Source of the DNA: CAZXYS01 sp964645005
GTDB lineage: Bacteria > Bacteroidota > Ignavibacteria > Kapaibacteriales > UBA2268
Reading direction: 5' to 3'
DNA length: 64,000 nt
NCBI GenBank assembly: GCA_964645005.1
Contig: CAZXYS010000010.1
Coordinates: 1-64,000, forward strand
Below the pieces are notes generated by a model. It worked only from the letters and a program-made list of their open reading frames with translations, was not told the DNA's origin and did not search any database. A program made the translations under genes and the position numbers. Numbering within the stretch: the stretch's first letter is position 1; each line of letters starts with the position of its first letter. Below are positions 55,182 to 63,760 of this stretch, in pieces.

Positions 55182-56111
55182 GTGCGTAAAATTCTATATA
55201 GATTTGAAACAATTATGCTTCAATTGCTTGGCATTATTTCGACAATACTGCCAATCAAAACCAGAACAGCTTTTGGTGCTTTACTCGGCAATATAATGAG
55301 GTTGCTCAGTTCCAAAAGAAAACAAATAACACTGGATAATATCAAATCATCCTTCCCCGAAAGAGCTCACTCCTGGCATAAAAAAATACTGAAAGGCTCA
55401 TATAAAAATCTTGGAATAACACTCGCTGAGATCCTCGCATTTAAAAGCTTTTCCAGGGAAGACTTCGAGAACTACATCAAATATGAAAACATTGAATTAA
55501 TAACAGACTTATTGGCTAAAAAACGAGGGGTGATTTTGCTGTCAGGGCATTATGGGAATTGGGAGATGTTAGCCTATACGGCAGGATTATTTACCGATTT
55601 ACCAGTATTAATAATTGTGAAAAAGCAGCGAAACAAATTTGTCGATACTCACATGAATAAGATTCGTACGCGCAATGGAAACAACGTGGTAGCAATGAGC
55701 AAAGCTGCCCGCCCAATTGTGAAAGCTGTTCGAGAAGGCAAAGCAATAGCTTTGCTGGCAGATCAAAGCCCTTCCAAGGACAGCGATCTTGTTGTGGATT
55801 ATTTTGGAAAACCTACCTTGACTTTCGATTCGCCCGCTGCAATAGCTCTGAAATTTAATGTTCCTATTGTTATGGGATTTGCCGAAAGACAGAAAGACGG
55901 CACATATTATGTCAAACTGAAAGAAGTAAAACACGACGATTTGAGTGATAATGAAGAGGGAATCAGAGAATTGACAAGGCGTCATGTAGCAGCGTTAGAA
56001 GAGGCTGTAAAGAAAAGACCCGATCTATGGGCATGGCAGCACAGACGGTGGAAACATTCTCCCAAAACGACTGAAACAAAAAAAGCAGATATAGAATATA
56101 ATGAAAAATAA
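55182..56111 (+). CDS. Lipid A acyltransferase, LpxL/HtrB family
   Basis: A 309-aa inner-membrane acyltransferase that adds a secondary acyl chain to lipid A or a related lipid. The HX4(D/E) catalytic motif reads SGHYGNWEM (about 121-129). Later family motifs are LLADQSPSKDSDLVVDYFGK and the end PDLWAWQHRRWK. The start is a GTG; AGGA is very close to it, so an ATG 33 bases downstream cannot be excluded, but the GTG gives the full N-terminal helix. The GT9 gene overlaps its end by 11 bases, placing both in a surface-glycolipid operon. Confidence 0.9.
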   Translation: MRKILYRFETIMLQLLGIISTILPIKTRTAFGALLGNIMRLLSSKRKQITLDNIKSSFPERAHSWHKKILKGSYKNLGITLAEILAFKSFSREDFENYIKYENIELITDLLAKKRGVILLSGHYGNWEMLAYTAGLFTDLPVLIIVKKQRNKFVDTHMNKIRTRNGNNVVAMSKAARPIVKAVREGKAIALLADQSPSKDSDLVVDYFGKPTLTFDSPAAIALKFNVPIVMGFAERQKDGTYYVKLKEVKHDDLSDNEEGIRELTRRHVAALEEAVKKRPDLWAWQHRRWKHSPKTTETKKADIEYNEK

Positions 56112-57177
56112 AAAAGTTTTTTTTTTAAAAGATATTAAAAAAATAGCAATAATTCAGACAGCATTTATTGGAGATGCTGCTTTAACCTTGGCTATACCCG
56201 AGTTCATAAAATCAATCAATCCCGAATGCCGGATAAATTTTGTTACTACGCCTCAATCTGCCGAAATGGTGCAAAGTGCTGAAGCAGTAGACAAAACTAT
56301 CATATATGATAAACGCGGCAAGAATCGCGGCTTAGATGGTATTAAACATATTGCAAGTATTTTAAGAAATTCAGATGTGGAATTAGTATTATCACCCCAT
56401 AGATCATTACGCAGCACACTTATTTCAAAATTTTCGAAAGTCTACAAAACAATAGGATTTAACACAGCCGATTTTTCGTTTCTTCACACAAAAAAAGTAC
56501 CCTATAAATTCCATCTTCACGAAGCTGACAGAAACATGGAATTGTTGTCTGTTTTTAATGATATAAATGTATATGAAGAAACAGATGATTTGAAGATCAG
56601 GATGAACTTTGAGTTTGACGACAAAAATTATATTGAAAATAAGCTTGCTATGGCTGGCTTTATCGGGGAAAACAAAAAAATTCTGATCGCCCCTGGTTCT
56701 ATATGGGAAACCAAAAAATGGAAGGAAAAACATTTTGAAACACTGATAAAAAAATTTACTGAAGATGGATACAAATGCATCCTTGCCGGATCGAAAAGTG
56801 AAAAAGAACTTTGTAAAAATATTGGAGGCATAACAGGTGCTTTAGATATATCCGGTGAAACGACTATCCCCCAATTAATATATCTTATGTCGAGAGTTAA
56901 CTTGACTGTAACTAACGATAGTGCTCCTACTCATTTGGCTTGGCTTGCCGGGTGTCCTACAGCAACTATTTATGGCCCGACATCACCCATTTTCGGATTT
57001 TATCCTCGAGGCAAACAAACAGCTATAATTGAAAATAAAAATTTGAAATGCCGGCCTTGCATGATTCATGGCAGTGGGGAATGCCCATTAGGCACTCATG
57101 AATGCATGAAATCAATATCACCGGACATAGTTTACTTTGAATCAATGAAAATTTTTAATAATTTGGATTCTTTTTAA
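56101..57177 (+). CDS. Glycosyltransferase family 9 (heptosyltransferase-like)
   Basis: A 358-aa GT-B enzyme. The N-terminal domain starts KKIAIIQTAFIGDAALTLAIPEFIKSI, typical of WaaC/WaaF. The nucleotide-sugar half contains ILIAPGSIWETKKWKEKHFETLI and the motif TNDSAPTHLAWLAGCPTATIYGPTSP (about 280-305). It probably transfers ADP-heptose to the LPS core or a similar sugar to a surface lipid. It overlaps the acyltransferase gene by 11 bases. Four C-terminal cysteines (CRPCMIHGSGECPLGTHEC) are common in the family. Confidence 0.9.
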   Translation: MKNKKVFFLKDIKKIAIIQTAFIGDAALTLAIPEFIKSINPECRINFVTTPQSAEMVQSAEAVDKTIIYDKRGKNRGLDGIKHIASILRNSDVELVLSPHRSLRSTLISKFSKVYKTIGFNTADFSFLHTKKVPYKFHLHEADRNMELLSVFNDINVYEETDDLKIRMNFEFDDKNYIENKLAMAGFIGENKKILIAPGSIWETKKWKEKHFETLIKKFTEDGYKCILAGSKSEKELCKNIGGITGALDISGETTIPQLIYLMSRVNLTVTNDSAPTHLAWLAGCPTATIYGPTSPIFGFYPRGKQTAIIENKNLKCRPCMIHGSGECPLGTHECMKSISPDIVYFESMKIFNNLDSF

Positions 57178-57205
57178 ATTGAATTATTGAAAAACAGATG
57201 GTAAA

Positions 57206-58180
57206 GTGAAAAAAGCGTTAGTTTGCGGAGCAGGAGGCTTCATTGGAAGCCATTTAGTAAAGAGATTAAAAAATGAAGGTTCCTGGGTAAGAGGAATTGA
57301 TCTCAAATATCCGGAATTTGCAGAAACTGAAGCTGATGATTTTATGATCGGCGATTTGCGTGATCCATTGACATGTAGAATGGCTATGGACACAAGATTT
57401 GACGAAGTATATCAACTTGCCGCAGACATGGGCGGCGCCGGATTTGTATTTACCGGCGACAATGATGCTGATATCATGCATAATTCCGGTATGATAAATC
57501 TCAATGTCCTCGATGCATGCAGTAAAAGAAATGTTAAACGAGTGTTTTATTCTTCTTCGGCTTGCATATATCCGGAATATAATCAATTAGACCCGGAGAA
57601 TCCTAATTGCTCTGAGGACAGTGCTTATCCGGCAGCCCCCGACAGCGAATACGGATGGGAAAAATTATTCAGCGAGAGATTATTTCTTGCATTTCATAGA
57701 AATTACAAAATGGATGTAAGAATAGCCCGTTATCACAACATTTTCGGACCTGAGGGAACCTGGGATGGCGGTCGAGAAAAAGCACCGGCGGCATTATGCA
57801 GGAAGGTTGCCGAAGCTTCTGATGGAGGAGAGATAGTAATTTGGGGGGATGGCAAACAGACAAGGTCCTTTCTATTTATTGACGAATGTCTCGAAGGAAC
57901 TACAAGATTAATGCGTTCTGATTTTACTGGACCTGTTAATATAGGTTCCGATGAAATGATCTCAATAAATGATCTCGCAAATATGATAATGGATATCGCC
58001 GGAAAAAAATTATCTATCAAGCATATCGAAGGACCTCTTGGCGTCAGAGGCAGAAATTCTGACAATAATCTGATCGAAGAAAAACTTGAATGGAAACCTA
58101 ATTGGGCACTTAGAAAGGGAATGGAAATTACATATAAATGGATTGAAAAGCAGGTGGAAGCAAAAGGTAATAATAGATGA
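57206..58180 (+). CDS. GDP-mannose 3,5-epimerase-like sugar-nucleotide epimerase
   Basis: The 324-aa extended SDR has GAGGFIGSHLVKRL at the N terminus, then AADMGGAGFVF and SSACIYPEYNQLDPEN. YGWEKLFSER supplies the catalytic YxxxK. RYHNIFGPEGTWDGGREKAPAALCRK, GDGKQTRSFLFIDECLEG, VNIGSDEMISINDLA and GVRGRNSDNNLIEEKL are close to GDP-mannose 3,5-epimerase, the plant vitamin C-route enzyme that makes GDP-L-galactose/GDP-L-gulose. The start is GTG; an ATG seven bases earlier is out of frame and stops at once. It follows the GT9 gene by 28 bases, so its product likely feeds surface glycan synthesis. Confidence 0.88.
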   Translation: MKKALVCGAGGFIGSHLVKRLKNEGSWVRGIDLKYPEFAETEADDFMIGDLRDPLTCRMAMDTRFDEVYQLAADMGGAGFVFTGDNDADIMHNSGMINLNVLDACSKRNVKRVFYSSSACIYPEYNQLDPENPNCSEDSAYPAAPDSEYGWEKLFSERLFLAFHRNYKMDVRIARYHNIFGPEGTWDGGREKAPAALCRKVAEASDGGEIVIWGDGKQTRSFLFIDECLEGTTRLMRSDFTGPVNIGSDEMISINDLANMIMDIAGKKLSIKHIEGPLGVRGRNSDNNLIEEKLEWKPNWALRKGMEITYKWIEKQVEAKGNNR

Positions 58181-58198
58181 TACCTCTGAATTTATAAA

Positions 58199-58747
58199 TC
58201 AATTATTTTTCTTAGATATCTCAGATAAAATAACCAGTGGATCCAAAAGAGATTGAGGGCGGTCATTCCCGCTGAAGTTCCCCCCTGAATAAGGCCTAAC
58301 TTCATTAATAGGTGATTTGTATAACTCCAGATGCAATTTATGTGGGTTGCCGTTTTGGACAAGCTCCCGAATATAGTAAGGTGTCTTGGAAGTTATTCTT
58401 TCTTTATTAATGCTTTTACCAACCCGACCAATTTCTTGTCCGGCATCAATAAAATCACCTATATGTGGATATACTTCGCTCAATTCACAATATTTATAAT
58501 TTATATTCTCTGATGTTTTTATTGTAATATAATATGTTGTATTCCAGTAGATCTTTTTCTCTGAAGAAGTGAATACACCTTTATCAATTACCATACCGCT
58601 TTCTATTGCCAGAACCGCTGAATTTTCAGGAGCATAAATTTCCACACCGCAACTGAAAAATTCGCTCCTGTTTTCCCAGAAGCTTCCTTTTTCACCCGGT
58701 TGCGGCATTTGTTCAGAGTAACTTTCCGGTACGGGCCAATACTTCAT
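58199..58747 (-). CDS. M23/LytM-like protein with altered metal site
   Basis: The 182-aa product shows the LytM fold pattern: GVEIYAPENSAVLAIESGMVIDKG, then TYYITIKTSENINYKYCELSEVYPHIGDFIDAGQEIGRVG, then a PHKLHLELYKSP segment. In active M23 enzymes the first motif is HxGxD, the middle YxHL and the last HLHFE. Here the first His is missing (SCGVE) and the middle His is Cys (YCEL), while the last region keeps two His in an unusual spacing. There is no signal peptide. Probably non-hydrolytic or divergent. It is convergent with the epimerase gene, 18 bases away. Confidence 0.75.
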   Translation of the reverse strand: MKYWPVPESYSEQMPQPGEKGSFWENRSEFFSCGVEIYAPENSAVLAIESGMVIDKGVFTSSEKKIYWNTTYYITIKTSENINYKYCELSEVYPHIGDFIDAGQEIGRVGKSINKERITSKTPYYIRELVQNGNPHKLHLELYKSPINEVRPYSGGNFSGNDRPQSLLDPLVILSEISKKNN

Positions 58748-59043
58748 ATTAATATTAATAACTTATTTATAAAACCATTTACTCTAGTTAAAATAAGCAA
58801 ATTTCTGTGAATATATTTTTTTATACGCAAAACTTATACCAATAAAAAATAGAATATTTTTTTTATCTTTACTTTATTTAAATAAGATTCTTTTTGAAAT
58901 AACACATATCGAACAAAAAAATTACAAAAAATATGTTTTTTCTTTATGATTTAACTTCAGTTTTTTTAAATTCAATTAGTTTTTTGATATAACCGAAAAT
59001 AATAATATTAATTTGTATTAATAAATTCGTTATAAGATTAAAT
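58748..59043. other. AT-rich intergenic region, nothing recognised
   Basis: 296 very AT-rich bases between two minus-strand genes. No coding frame or defined hairpin. It must contain the M23-like gene's promoter, but I could not identify one. Confidence 0.4.
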
Positions 59044-59877
59044 TTATTTTGCAGCTTCTTTTTTATGAAATTCTTTAACAGCCGTTATGAATTCTTTACC
59101 AATGTTGTGAGATAAGGGATTATCTTTATCGAGACGTTCAGGATGCCATTGTACAGAGATCATGAAAGGTTCTTTTTCATGATTCGACCATTCATAAGCT
59201 TCTATGAGACCATCATCAGAGTAAGCTGATATGTCGAAACCCACTGCTAACCCTTCAACAGCCTGGTGGTGGTTGCTGTTTACCCTGCCTTTTGTAATTC
59301 CCGTAATTTTACTCAGATATGAGCCCTCTACGAGAGTTACTTCATGATAGCATGAGTCTGATTTCATACATTGATGAGTGATGGTTGTGTCGAAATCCGT
59401 TGGTATATCCACAACAAGTGAACCTCCCATAGCTACGTTCAGTATCTGCTCGCCGCGGCAGATGCCTAAAAGGGGGATTTTTTGCTCTATAGCTCTGTCA
59501 ATCAAGCCGAATTCAAGAGTATCACGCTCGTAATCAATATCGCATCTTCCGGTTTCTCCGGGACGACCATATTTGTTCGGGTCGACATCCGGTCCTCCTG
59601 TCAGAACAAGCCCCGAGCATTTTTTAATCTTTTCAAAGGCTTCTTCGCGGGACATTTGATGCATGTCAATGATTTCAATTTCCTGATCGAAAGACTTTAT
59701 CCATTTTGAATAATTTTCGTAATGCTCGCCACCGCTGCCCTTAGAAAGAGCTATTTTTATAATTTTATCTTCCTGTGAACATCCTGCGATCAAGATCAAT
59801 AATAATACAGCCGCAAATGCATTTCGGAGATAAATTATTGACCTGTTGCGAAATTTGATGCTGTTGAGATGTTTCAT
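59044..59877 (-). CDS. Exported class I glutamine amidotransferase-like lipoprotein (peptidase C26)
   Basis: The 277-aa product belongs to the gamma-glutamyl-gamma-aminobutyrate hydrolase (PuuD-like) family. It has GLVLTGGPDVDPNKYG (about 93), the nucleophile elbow LLGICRGEQILNVAMGGSL (Cys about 139), NSNHHQAVEGLA and the His/Glu pair SVQWHPERLD (about 243). The catalytic triad therefore looks intact. Unlike cytosolic PuuD it carries a lipoprotein signal (FAAVLLLILIAGC, Cys about 33). It may cleave gamma-glutamyl or related amide bonds outside the inner membrane. AAAGGT precedes the ATG. It lies 24 bases after lpxK in the same direction. Confidence 0.85.
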   Translation of the reverse strand: MKHLNSIKFRNRSIIYLRNAFAAVLLLILIAGCSQEDKIIKIALSKGSGGEHYENYSKWIKSFDQEIEIIDMHQMSREEAFEKIKKCSGLVLTGGPDVDPNKYGRPGETGRCDIDYERDTLEFGLIDRAIEQKIPLLGICRGEQILNVAMGGSLVVDIPTDFDTTITHQCMKSDSCYHEVTLVEGSYLSKITGITKGRVNSNHHQAVEGLAVGFDISAYSDDGLIEAYEWSNHEKEPFMISVQWHPERLDKDNPLSHNIGKEFITAVKEFHKKEAAK

Positions 59878-59901
59878 TTAATTACCTTTAATAAGTTATA
59901 C

Positions 59902-60933
59902 CTAATATTTTTTAACTGTATCAAATATTTTTTCTATAGTGTTAAAAAACTCTTTTTTGCCTTCAGTAATTTTAAGGGAAAAAGGAAAAACAAAGCATTT
60001 CAAGTTGTTTTCCTCGAAGAATTCTCTATATTTGATCAATTTGGAGGCGTCCTTCTCGGTAGTGCCAATATTGGCATATCCGTTTTTTGCCTGCTCATCT
60101 TTAATTTTTTTCAGATCTTTTAGTTTATAATCGTGATGATCCGGGAAAACATAGTGATTAATAATATTATAATTGAGGGAGTTAAGCATATTTTCGAAGC
60201 GTTCCGGCTTTGCTATACCGGATACAGCCACAAGAGATTCCTTTAATTCATTTATTTTGGAGAAGTTCAATATCTCGCCAGTCAGAATATCATATGGTTT
60301 AGAGGGTTTTCCTGTTGTTCTGATGAAAAGTTGTTCCGGTCTGGTATTTTTAATAAATTTATCATCCATTTGCAAATCGCCCATAAGACAGATAACATCA
60401 GCCCTTTTAATATTCTCTAAAGGTTCTCGTAATCTTCCCTTAGGAATTAATTCAGGATGATTGATTGTTTCCTGATCGATCAAAAGTATATCCAGATCGC
60501 GGAATAACTGTCGATGTTGGAAGCCGTCATCAAGAATAATCAAATCGATATCGAAGTTCTTTTCGGCGGAAAGTGCGCCCTGTGTTTTGTCTTCGTGAGC
60601 AATAACCGGTACATCGAGTTTATTAGCCAGCAGATACATTTCATCACCTGATGTATCGGCGTTAGCAAGGACTTGTTTGCCGTCAGATACTATTACTTCG
60701 CCTTTTGTCTTTTTCTTATAACCTCTGCCGACTATTGCAGGGTTATGTCCCCTTTTCTTCAATATCCTTACAAGCATTTCTACGAATGGCGTTTTACCTG
60801 TTCCGCCTACTGATAGATTTCCCACACTGATAACAGGTATTGCGCAATGGGCAAGTGAATTTGAACTACTGTCATATCTTTTATTACGTCTTTTTACTGC
60901 CGAACCATAAATCTTTGATAAAATTCCCAGCAT
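59902..60933 (-). CDS. lpxK: Tetraacyldisaccharide 4'-kinase
   Basis: LpxK phosphorylates the lipid A disaccharide at the 4' position on the inner membrane. The 343-aa product has the P-loop region VGNLSVGGTGKTPFVEML (about 37-54), VGRGYKKKTKGEV, GDEMYLLANKLDVPV, DDGFQHRQLFRDLDILLID (about 136) and the C-terminal DHHDYKLKDLK and TTEKDASKL segments. AAGGGA before the ATG supports the start. It is nine bases downstream of the DUF374 acyltransferase, so it is co-transcribed with it. Confidence 0.94.
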   Translation of the reverse strand: MLGILSKIYGSAVKRRNKRYDSSSNSLAHCAIPVISVGNLSVGGTGKTPFVEMLVRILKKRGHNPAIVGRGYKKKTKGEVIVSDGKQVLANADTSGDEMYLLANKLDVPVIAHEDKTQGALSAEKNFDIDLIILDDGFQHRQLFRDLDILLIDQETINHPELIPKGRLREPLENIKRADVICLMGDLQMDDKFIKNTRPEQLFIRTTGKPSKPYDILTGEILNFSKINELKESLVAVSGIAKPERFENMLNSLNYNIINHYVFPDHHDYKLKDLKKIKDEQAKNGYANIGTTEKDASKLIKYREFFEENNLKCFVFPFSLKITEGKKEFFNTIEKIFDTVKKY

Positions 60934-60942
60934 AATTTTCCC

Positions 60943-61554
60943 TTATTTTTGCTCTGTCCTTAACTCATTTGTTTTTAAAAGTTCATTCTCACAATATACA
61001 ATATAAGAATTTATTTGTTCTCTATCAGAATTTTCACTTATAAAAATTGGCTCGGAAAAATGCAAATTTATTATCGAGAAGGGGGGAGGCAGTATAAAAT
61101 TATCCCAGCTTTTTCTGAAAACCCATCTTGAGCCTGCTTTTACATTGCATAAATAGATAGGGACGCCCGTTCTTTGGGAAGCAACTACCGCCCCAGCTTT
61201 AAATTTTTTTGCAGGACCTCGGGGACCGTCCGGCGTTATTAAAACCAGTTTCTCCTTAGCTGCAGCCTGAATTTCCTGCAGTGTTTCGTCTCCTTTTTTC
61301 GACGATGAGCCGCGGATTAGTTTGTATCCCCATATTTTAAGCAGTTGTGAGAGGATTTCTCCATCTTTGCTCAAACTTACTACACCCACCGGCTCATTCC
61401 CTTTGAAAAAGCGCCACACCGGCAGCATCGAGCCATGCCAGAAAGCTACAATTCCCGGCTTTTCGGGAATGTTTCCATCCACTTTTATTCGCCATGTTTT
61501 GGATATTAGGTTAAGCAGCTTAATTGCCGCTTTATGTTTGAATTTAAGTGCCAT
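60943..61554 (-). CDS. DUF374 lysophospholipid acyltransferase family protein
   Basis: The 203-aa product carries the family marks: IVAFWHGSMLPVWRFF (about 32), VGVVSLSKDGEILSQLLKIWGYKLIRGSSSKKG, the ITPDGPRGPAKKFKAGAV motif (about 106) and RTGVPIYLCNV. Members are thought to be acyltransferases in lipid A or phospholipid synthesis. The genetic link to lpxK (nine bases) and lpxB supports lipid A work. The membrane association is peripheral or monotopic by analogy. Confidence 0.88.
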   Translation of the reverse strand: MALKFKHKAAIKLLNLISKTWRIKVDGNIPEKPGIVAFWHGSMLPVWRFFKGNEPVGVVSLSKDGEILSQLLKIWGYKLIRGSSSKKGDETLQEIQAAAKEKLVLITPDGPRGPAKKFKAGAVVASQRTGVPIYLCNVKAGSRWVFRKSWDNFILPPPFSIINLHFSEPIFISENSDREQINSYIVYCENELLKTNELRTEQK

Positions 61555-61577
61555 AATTTTTTGAACCCCCCCTTTTG

Positions 61578-61745
61578 ATTTCCCTTCCTTAGCAAGGAGG
61601 GGATAAACTGATTAAACTATATATTATCCCACTTAAGCAAGCAGGCGGTAAACCGAGATTATTTTTTCCACTCCTTATCAAGCGAAACATAGATTCACAT
61701 TGTAATTCCCCTCCTTAATAAGGAGGGGACATAAGGGGTGGTTAA
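61578..61745. repeat. Cluster of CCCCTCCTT/AAGGAGGGG palindromic repeats
   Basis: A perfect palindrome with ten-base arms (CCCCTCCTTA and TAAGGAGGGG) around one A sits at 61708-61728, followed by ACATAAGGGGTGGTTAA. A degenerate copy (CCCTTCCTTAGCAAGGAGGGG) lies near 61581-61602, and the DNA between them looks non-coding. Another copy occurs at 63056-63092. The distal end of the right copy overlaps the lpxB stop codon. Confidence 0.75.
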
Positions 61746-62872
61746 ACAATTTTCAAATACACAAAAATCTCTTTCGCCGCCCTTTCAGAAGCGCCTTTAT
61801 TTCCGATGATTTCCTTTATTTGTTTGAAATTATTCTGCAATGATTCGAAATTTTCTTTATTCTCTGATATTTCGATAATTTCTTTTGCTATTTTCTGCGG
61901 ATCGATCTCATTCTGGACATATTCGCTGATTATCTCTTCCCCCGCAAGTATATTAACCATAGAGACGTATGGCAGATTTATAAGATTTTTGCCGATTATA
62001 TAATTAAAAAATGAAGCGCGGTATATCATAACAAAAGGCATTCCGCAGAGCGCCGCTTCGAGAGTGCTGGTGCCTGTCTTGACAATGCCGGCGCGGCTGT
62101 TTCTCATTAGCTGGCGGACGTCGGTTGAGATCTGCCATCCGGGATTTTCTTCCTCAATCACATCGTAATTTCTCTTATCCATAAATGGAGAAGCTGCGAG
62201 ACTAAAATCTATGTTACTATTATGTTTTCCAATAGCTTGAGAGACCTCTCTCATTATAGGAATATGTCTTTTTAATTCCTGTTTACGGCTGCCGGGCAGA
62301 AGAGCGATAGTATTGCTGCGCTCTTCGAAAGCAGGGAATTTATCGGGGATAGTCTCATCATCCATAATCGGATGCCCGATAAATGCAGTACTCAAGCCGT
62401 AATTCTCAAAATATTCCTTCTCAAATGGAAATACCACCAGCAGTTTATCGACAGTATCGACAAGCTTCTTAGCGCGGTTTTTTCCCCATGCCCAGAGCTG
62501 GGGGGCGATATAGTAAATAACCGGCACGCCGTATTTCTTCGCTTTGTTCGCAAGTCGAATGTTGAAACCGGGATAATCTACAGGGATAAAAGCTGAAGGT
62601 TTTTCTTTCTCAATGACTTCGACACAATCGTTAAAAACCTGCCTGAGCAGGCTGTAATTTTTGGCGACTTCCCAAAAGCCGACTATCGAGATCTTTTCCA
62701 TCGGTATGATCGACTTAAGTCCCTCATTTTCCATATTCCTGCCGCCGATACCGACGAAAGAAACATCCGGCTGGATTTCCTTCATCTTTTTCATCAGTCG
62801 AGCAGCATGGATGTCGCCGGACGGATCGCCGGCAACTATGAGGAATTTTATTTTGTTATCATTATTTTCCAA
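61742..62872 (-). CDS. lpxB: Lipid-A-disaccharide synthase
   Basis: LpxB joins UDP-diacylglucosamine and lipid X. The 376-aa product shows IVAGDPSGDIHAARLMKKM, FVGIGGRNMENEGLKSI, the VDYPGFNIRLANKAKKYGVPVIYYIAPQLWAWG segment (about 95-130), LPGSRKQELKRHIP (about 193) and KTGTSTLEAALCGMPFVMIY (about 257). The start is a TTG and is uncertain, as no ribosome site precedes it. The stop codon lies in the edge of an intergenic palindromic repeat. It belongs with lpxK and the DUF374 gene to a lipid A cluster. Confidence 0.94.
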   Translation of the reverse strand: MENNDNKIKFLIVAGDPSGDIHAARLMKKMKEIQPDVSFVGIGGRNMENEGLKSIIPMEKISIVGFWEVAKNYSLLRQVFNDCVEVIEKEKPSAFIPVDYPGFNIRLANKAKKYGVPVIYYIAPQLWAWGKNRAKKLVDTVDKLLVVFPFEKEYFENYGLSTAFIGHPIMDDETIPDKFPAFEERSNTIALLPGSRKQELKRHIPIMREVSQAIGKHNSNIDFSLAASPFMDKRNYDVIEEENPGWQISTDVRQLMRNSRAGIVKTGTSTLEAALCGMPFVMIYRASFFNYIIGKNLINLPYVSMVNILAGEEIISEYVQNEIDPQKIAKEIIEISENKENFESLQNNFKQIKEIIGNKGASERAAKEIFVYLKIV

Positions 62873-62910
62873 TGATTCGGTCTTTTTTTATTTGTTTTCA
62901 TAAATACTGA

Positions 62911-63092
62911 CAGACGCTGGAGCGTCTTGTATTGCGTCCAAAAGACGCTAGAGCGTCTTGTATTTCGTTCCAACGCTAGAGCGTAGGAACGAGTGAATAG
63001 CGTCTTGTATTTCGTTCCAACGATAGAGCATTGGAACGAGGGGAGAGTTCTTTTTCCCCTCCTTAATAAGGAGGGGATTAAGGGGTGGTTAA
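62911..63092. repeat. Intergenic repeat array: GACGC/GCGTC and TTCGTTCC/GGAACGA palindromes
   Basis: AGACGCTGGAGCGTCT and AGACGCTAGAGCGTCT (62912-62957) are each followed by TGTATT. Then CGTTCC...GGAACGA palindromes built around ACGCTAGAGCGT (62967-62992) and ACGATAGAGCAT (63013-63039) follow, each after TTGTATTT. The array ends with the CCCCTCCTTA/TAAGGAGGGG palindrome (63056-63076) and AAGGGGTGGTTAA. A minus-strand frame across it (62848-63111) is only repeat-derived. Confidence 0.75.
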
Positions 63093-63116
63093 TAGACTTA
63101 AGAAATACCATCGCTG

Positions 63117-63602
63117 CTAATCCTTCGTAAATCTGTCATCGGACAACTTATGCCTGAAATCCTGCGCTTTATTCTTCAGCCAGCCTCGTGAAGCGTCCTC
63201 GAAGCTGTCCAGTTCCGGGACGTATGGTTTTATGTCCAGCAGGGGCGTTCCGTCGAGTTGATCCGGTCTTTCGAAATATACGATATTATCTTCAACCCTG
63301 ATAAGTTTGACTATTGATAAGCCTATGGGATTTGGTCGTTTAGGCGATCTAATCGAGAAAACGCCGCGCGGCGTCTCACTCATAAAAGGCTTTTGGATCA
63401 ATATACATCCGCTGCTTTCATGGAAATAATAGATCAGAATGATATGTGAGAATCTCTCGATATCCTTCAGTCCGTCCTTCATTTCGGGATTGAGTTCTAT
63501 CCTGCCTTCCATGCCTTCTGCGCCGAGAGGCTGGATTGGCATACCTTCCTGCGATTTGTGCGGTGTTCTTATGATTCCTACGGGCTCAAGTTCAATTTTC
63601 AT
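63117..63602 (-). CDS. trmO: tRNA N6-threonylcarbamoyladenosine methyltransferase TrmO
   Basis: It methylates t6A37 in certain tRNAs to m6t6A using S-adenosylmethionine. The 161-aa product has the TrmO/TsaA beta-barrel signature: PVGIIRTPHKSQEGMPIQ, GRIELNPEMKDGLKDIERFSHIILIYYFH, and GVFSIRSPKRPNPIGLSIVKL (about 80-100). DGTPLLDIKPYVPELD lies near the end. Length is typical. It depends on t6A, whose assembly factor TsaB is coded elsewhere in the window. Confidence 0.93.
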   Translation of the reverse strand: MKIELEPVGIIRTPHKSQEGMPIQPLGAEGMEGRIELNPEMKDGLKDIERFSHIILIYYFHESSGCILIQKPFMSETPRGVFSIRSPKRPNPIGLSIVKLIRVEDNIVYFERPDQLDGTPLLDIKPYVPELDSFEDASRGWLKNKAQDFRHKLSDDRFTKD

Positions 63603-63760
63603 AATAATTTGATTTTTAATACTTTACTAACAATGTGGAAAACTATTTTGAAATTCATATTATTACAATCTGTCAAAATTATTAAATTTGCGAATATTAA
63701 TATTATCTTTACAAAAATAACTTAAAAGCTTCTATACAAAAAATGAATTAAGGATAAATC

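Noticed and set aside
62911..63040. Possible CRISPR array
   Set aside because: The units are palindromes of unequal spacing with similar spacers and no cas genes nearby.
62848..63111. 87-codon minus-strand frame containing NHPLIPSLLRRG
   Set aside because: It is the translation of the palindromic repeat array; this peptide is a common artefact of such repeats.
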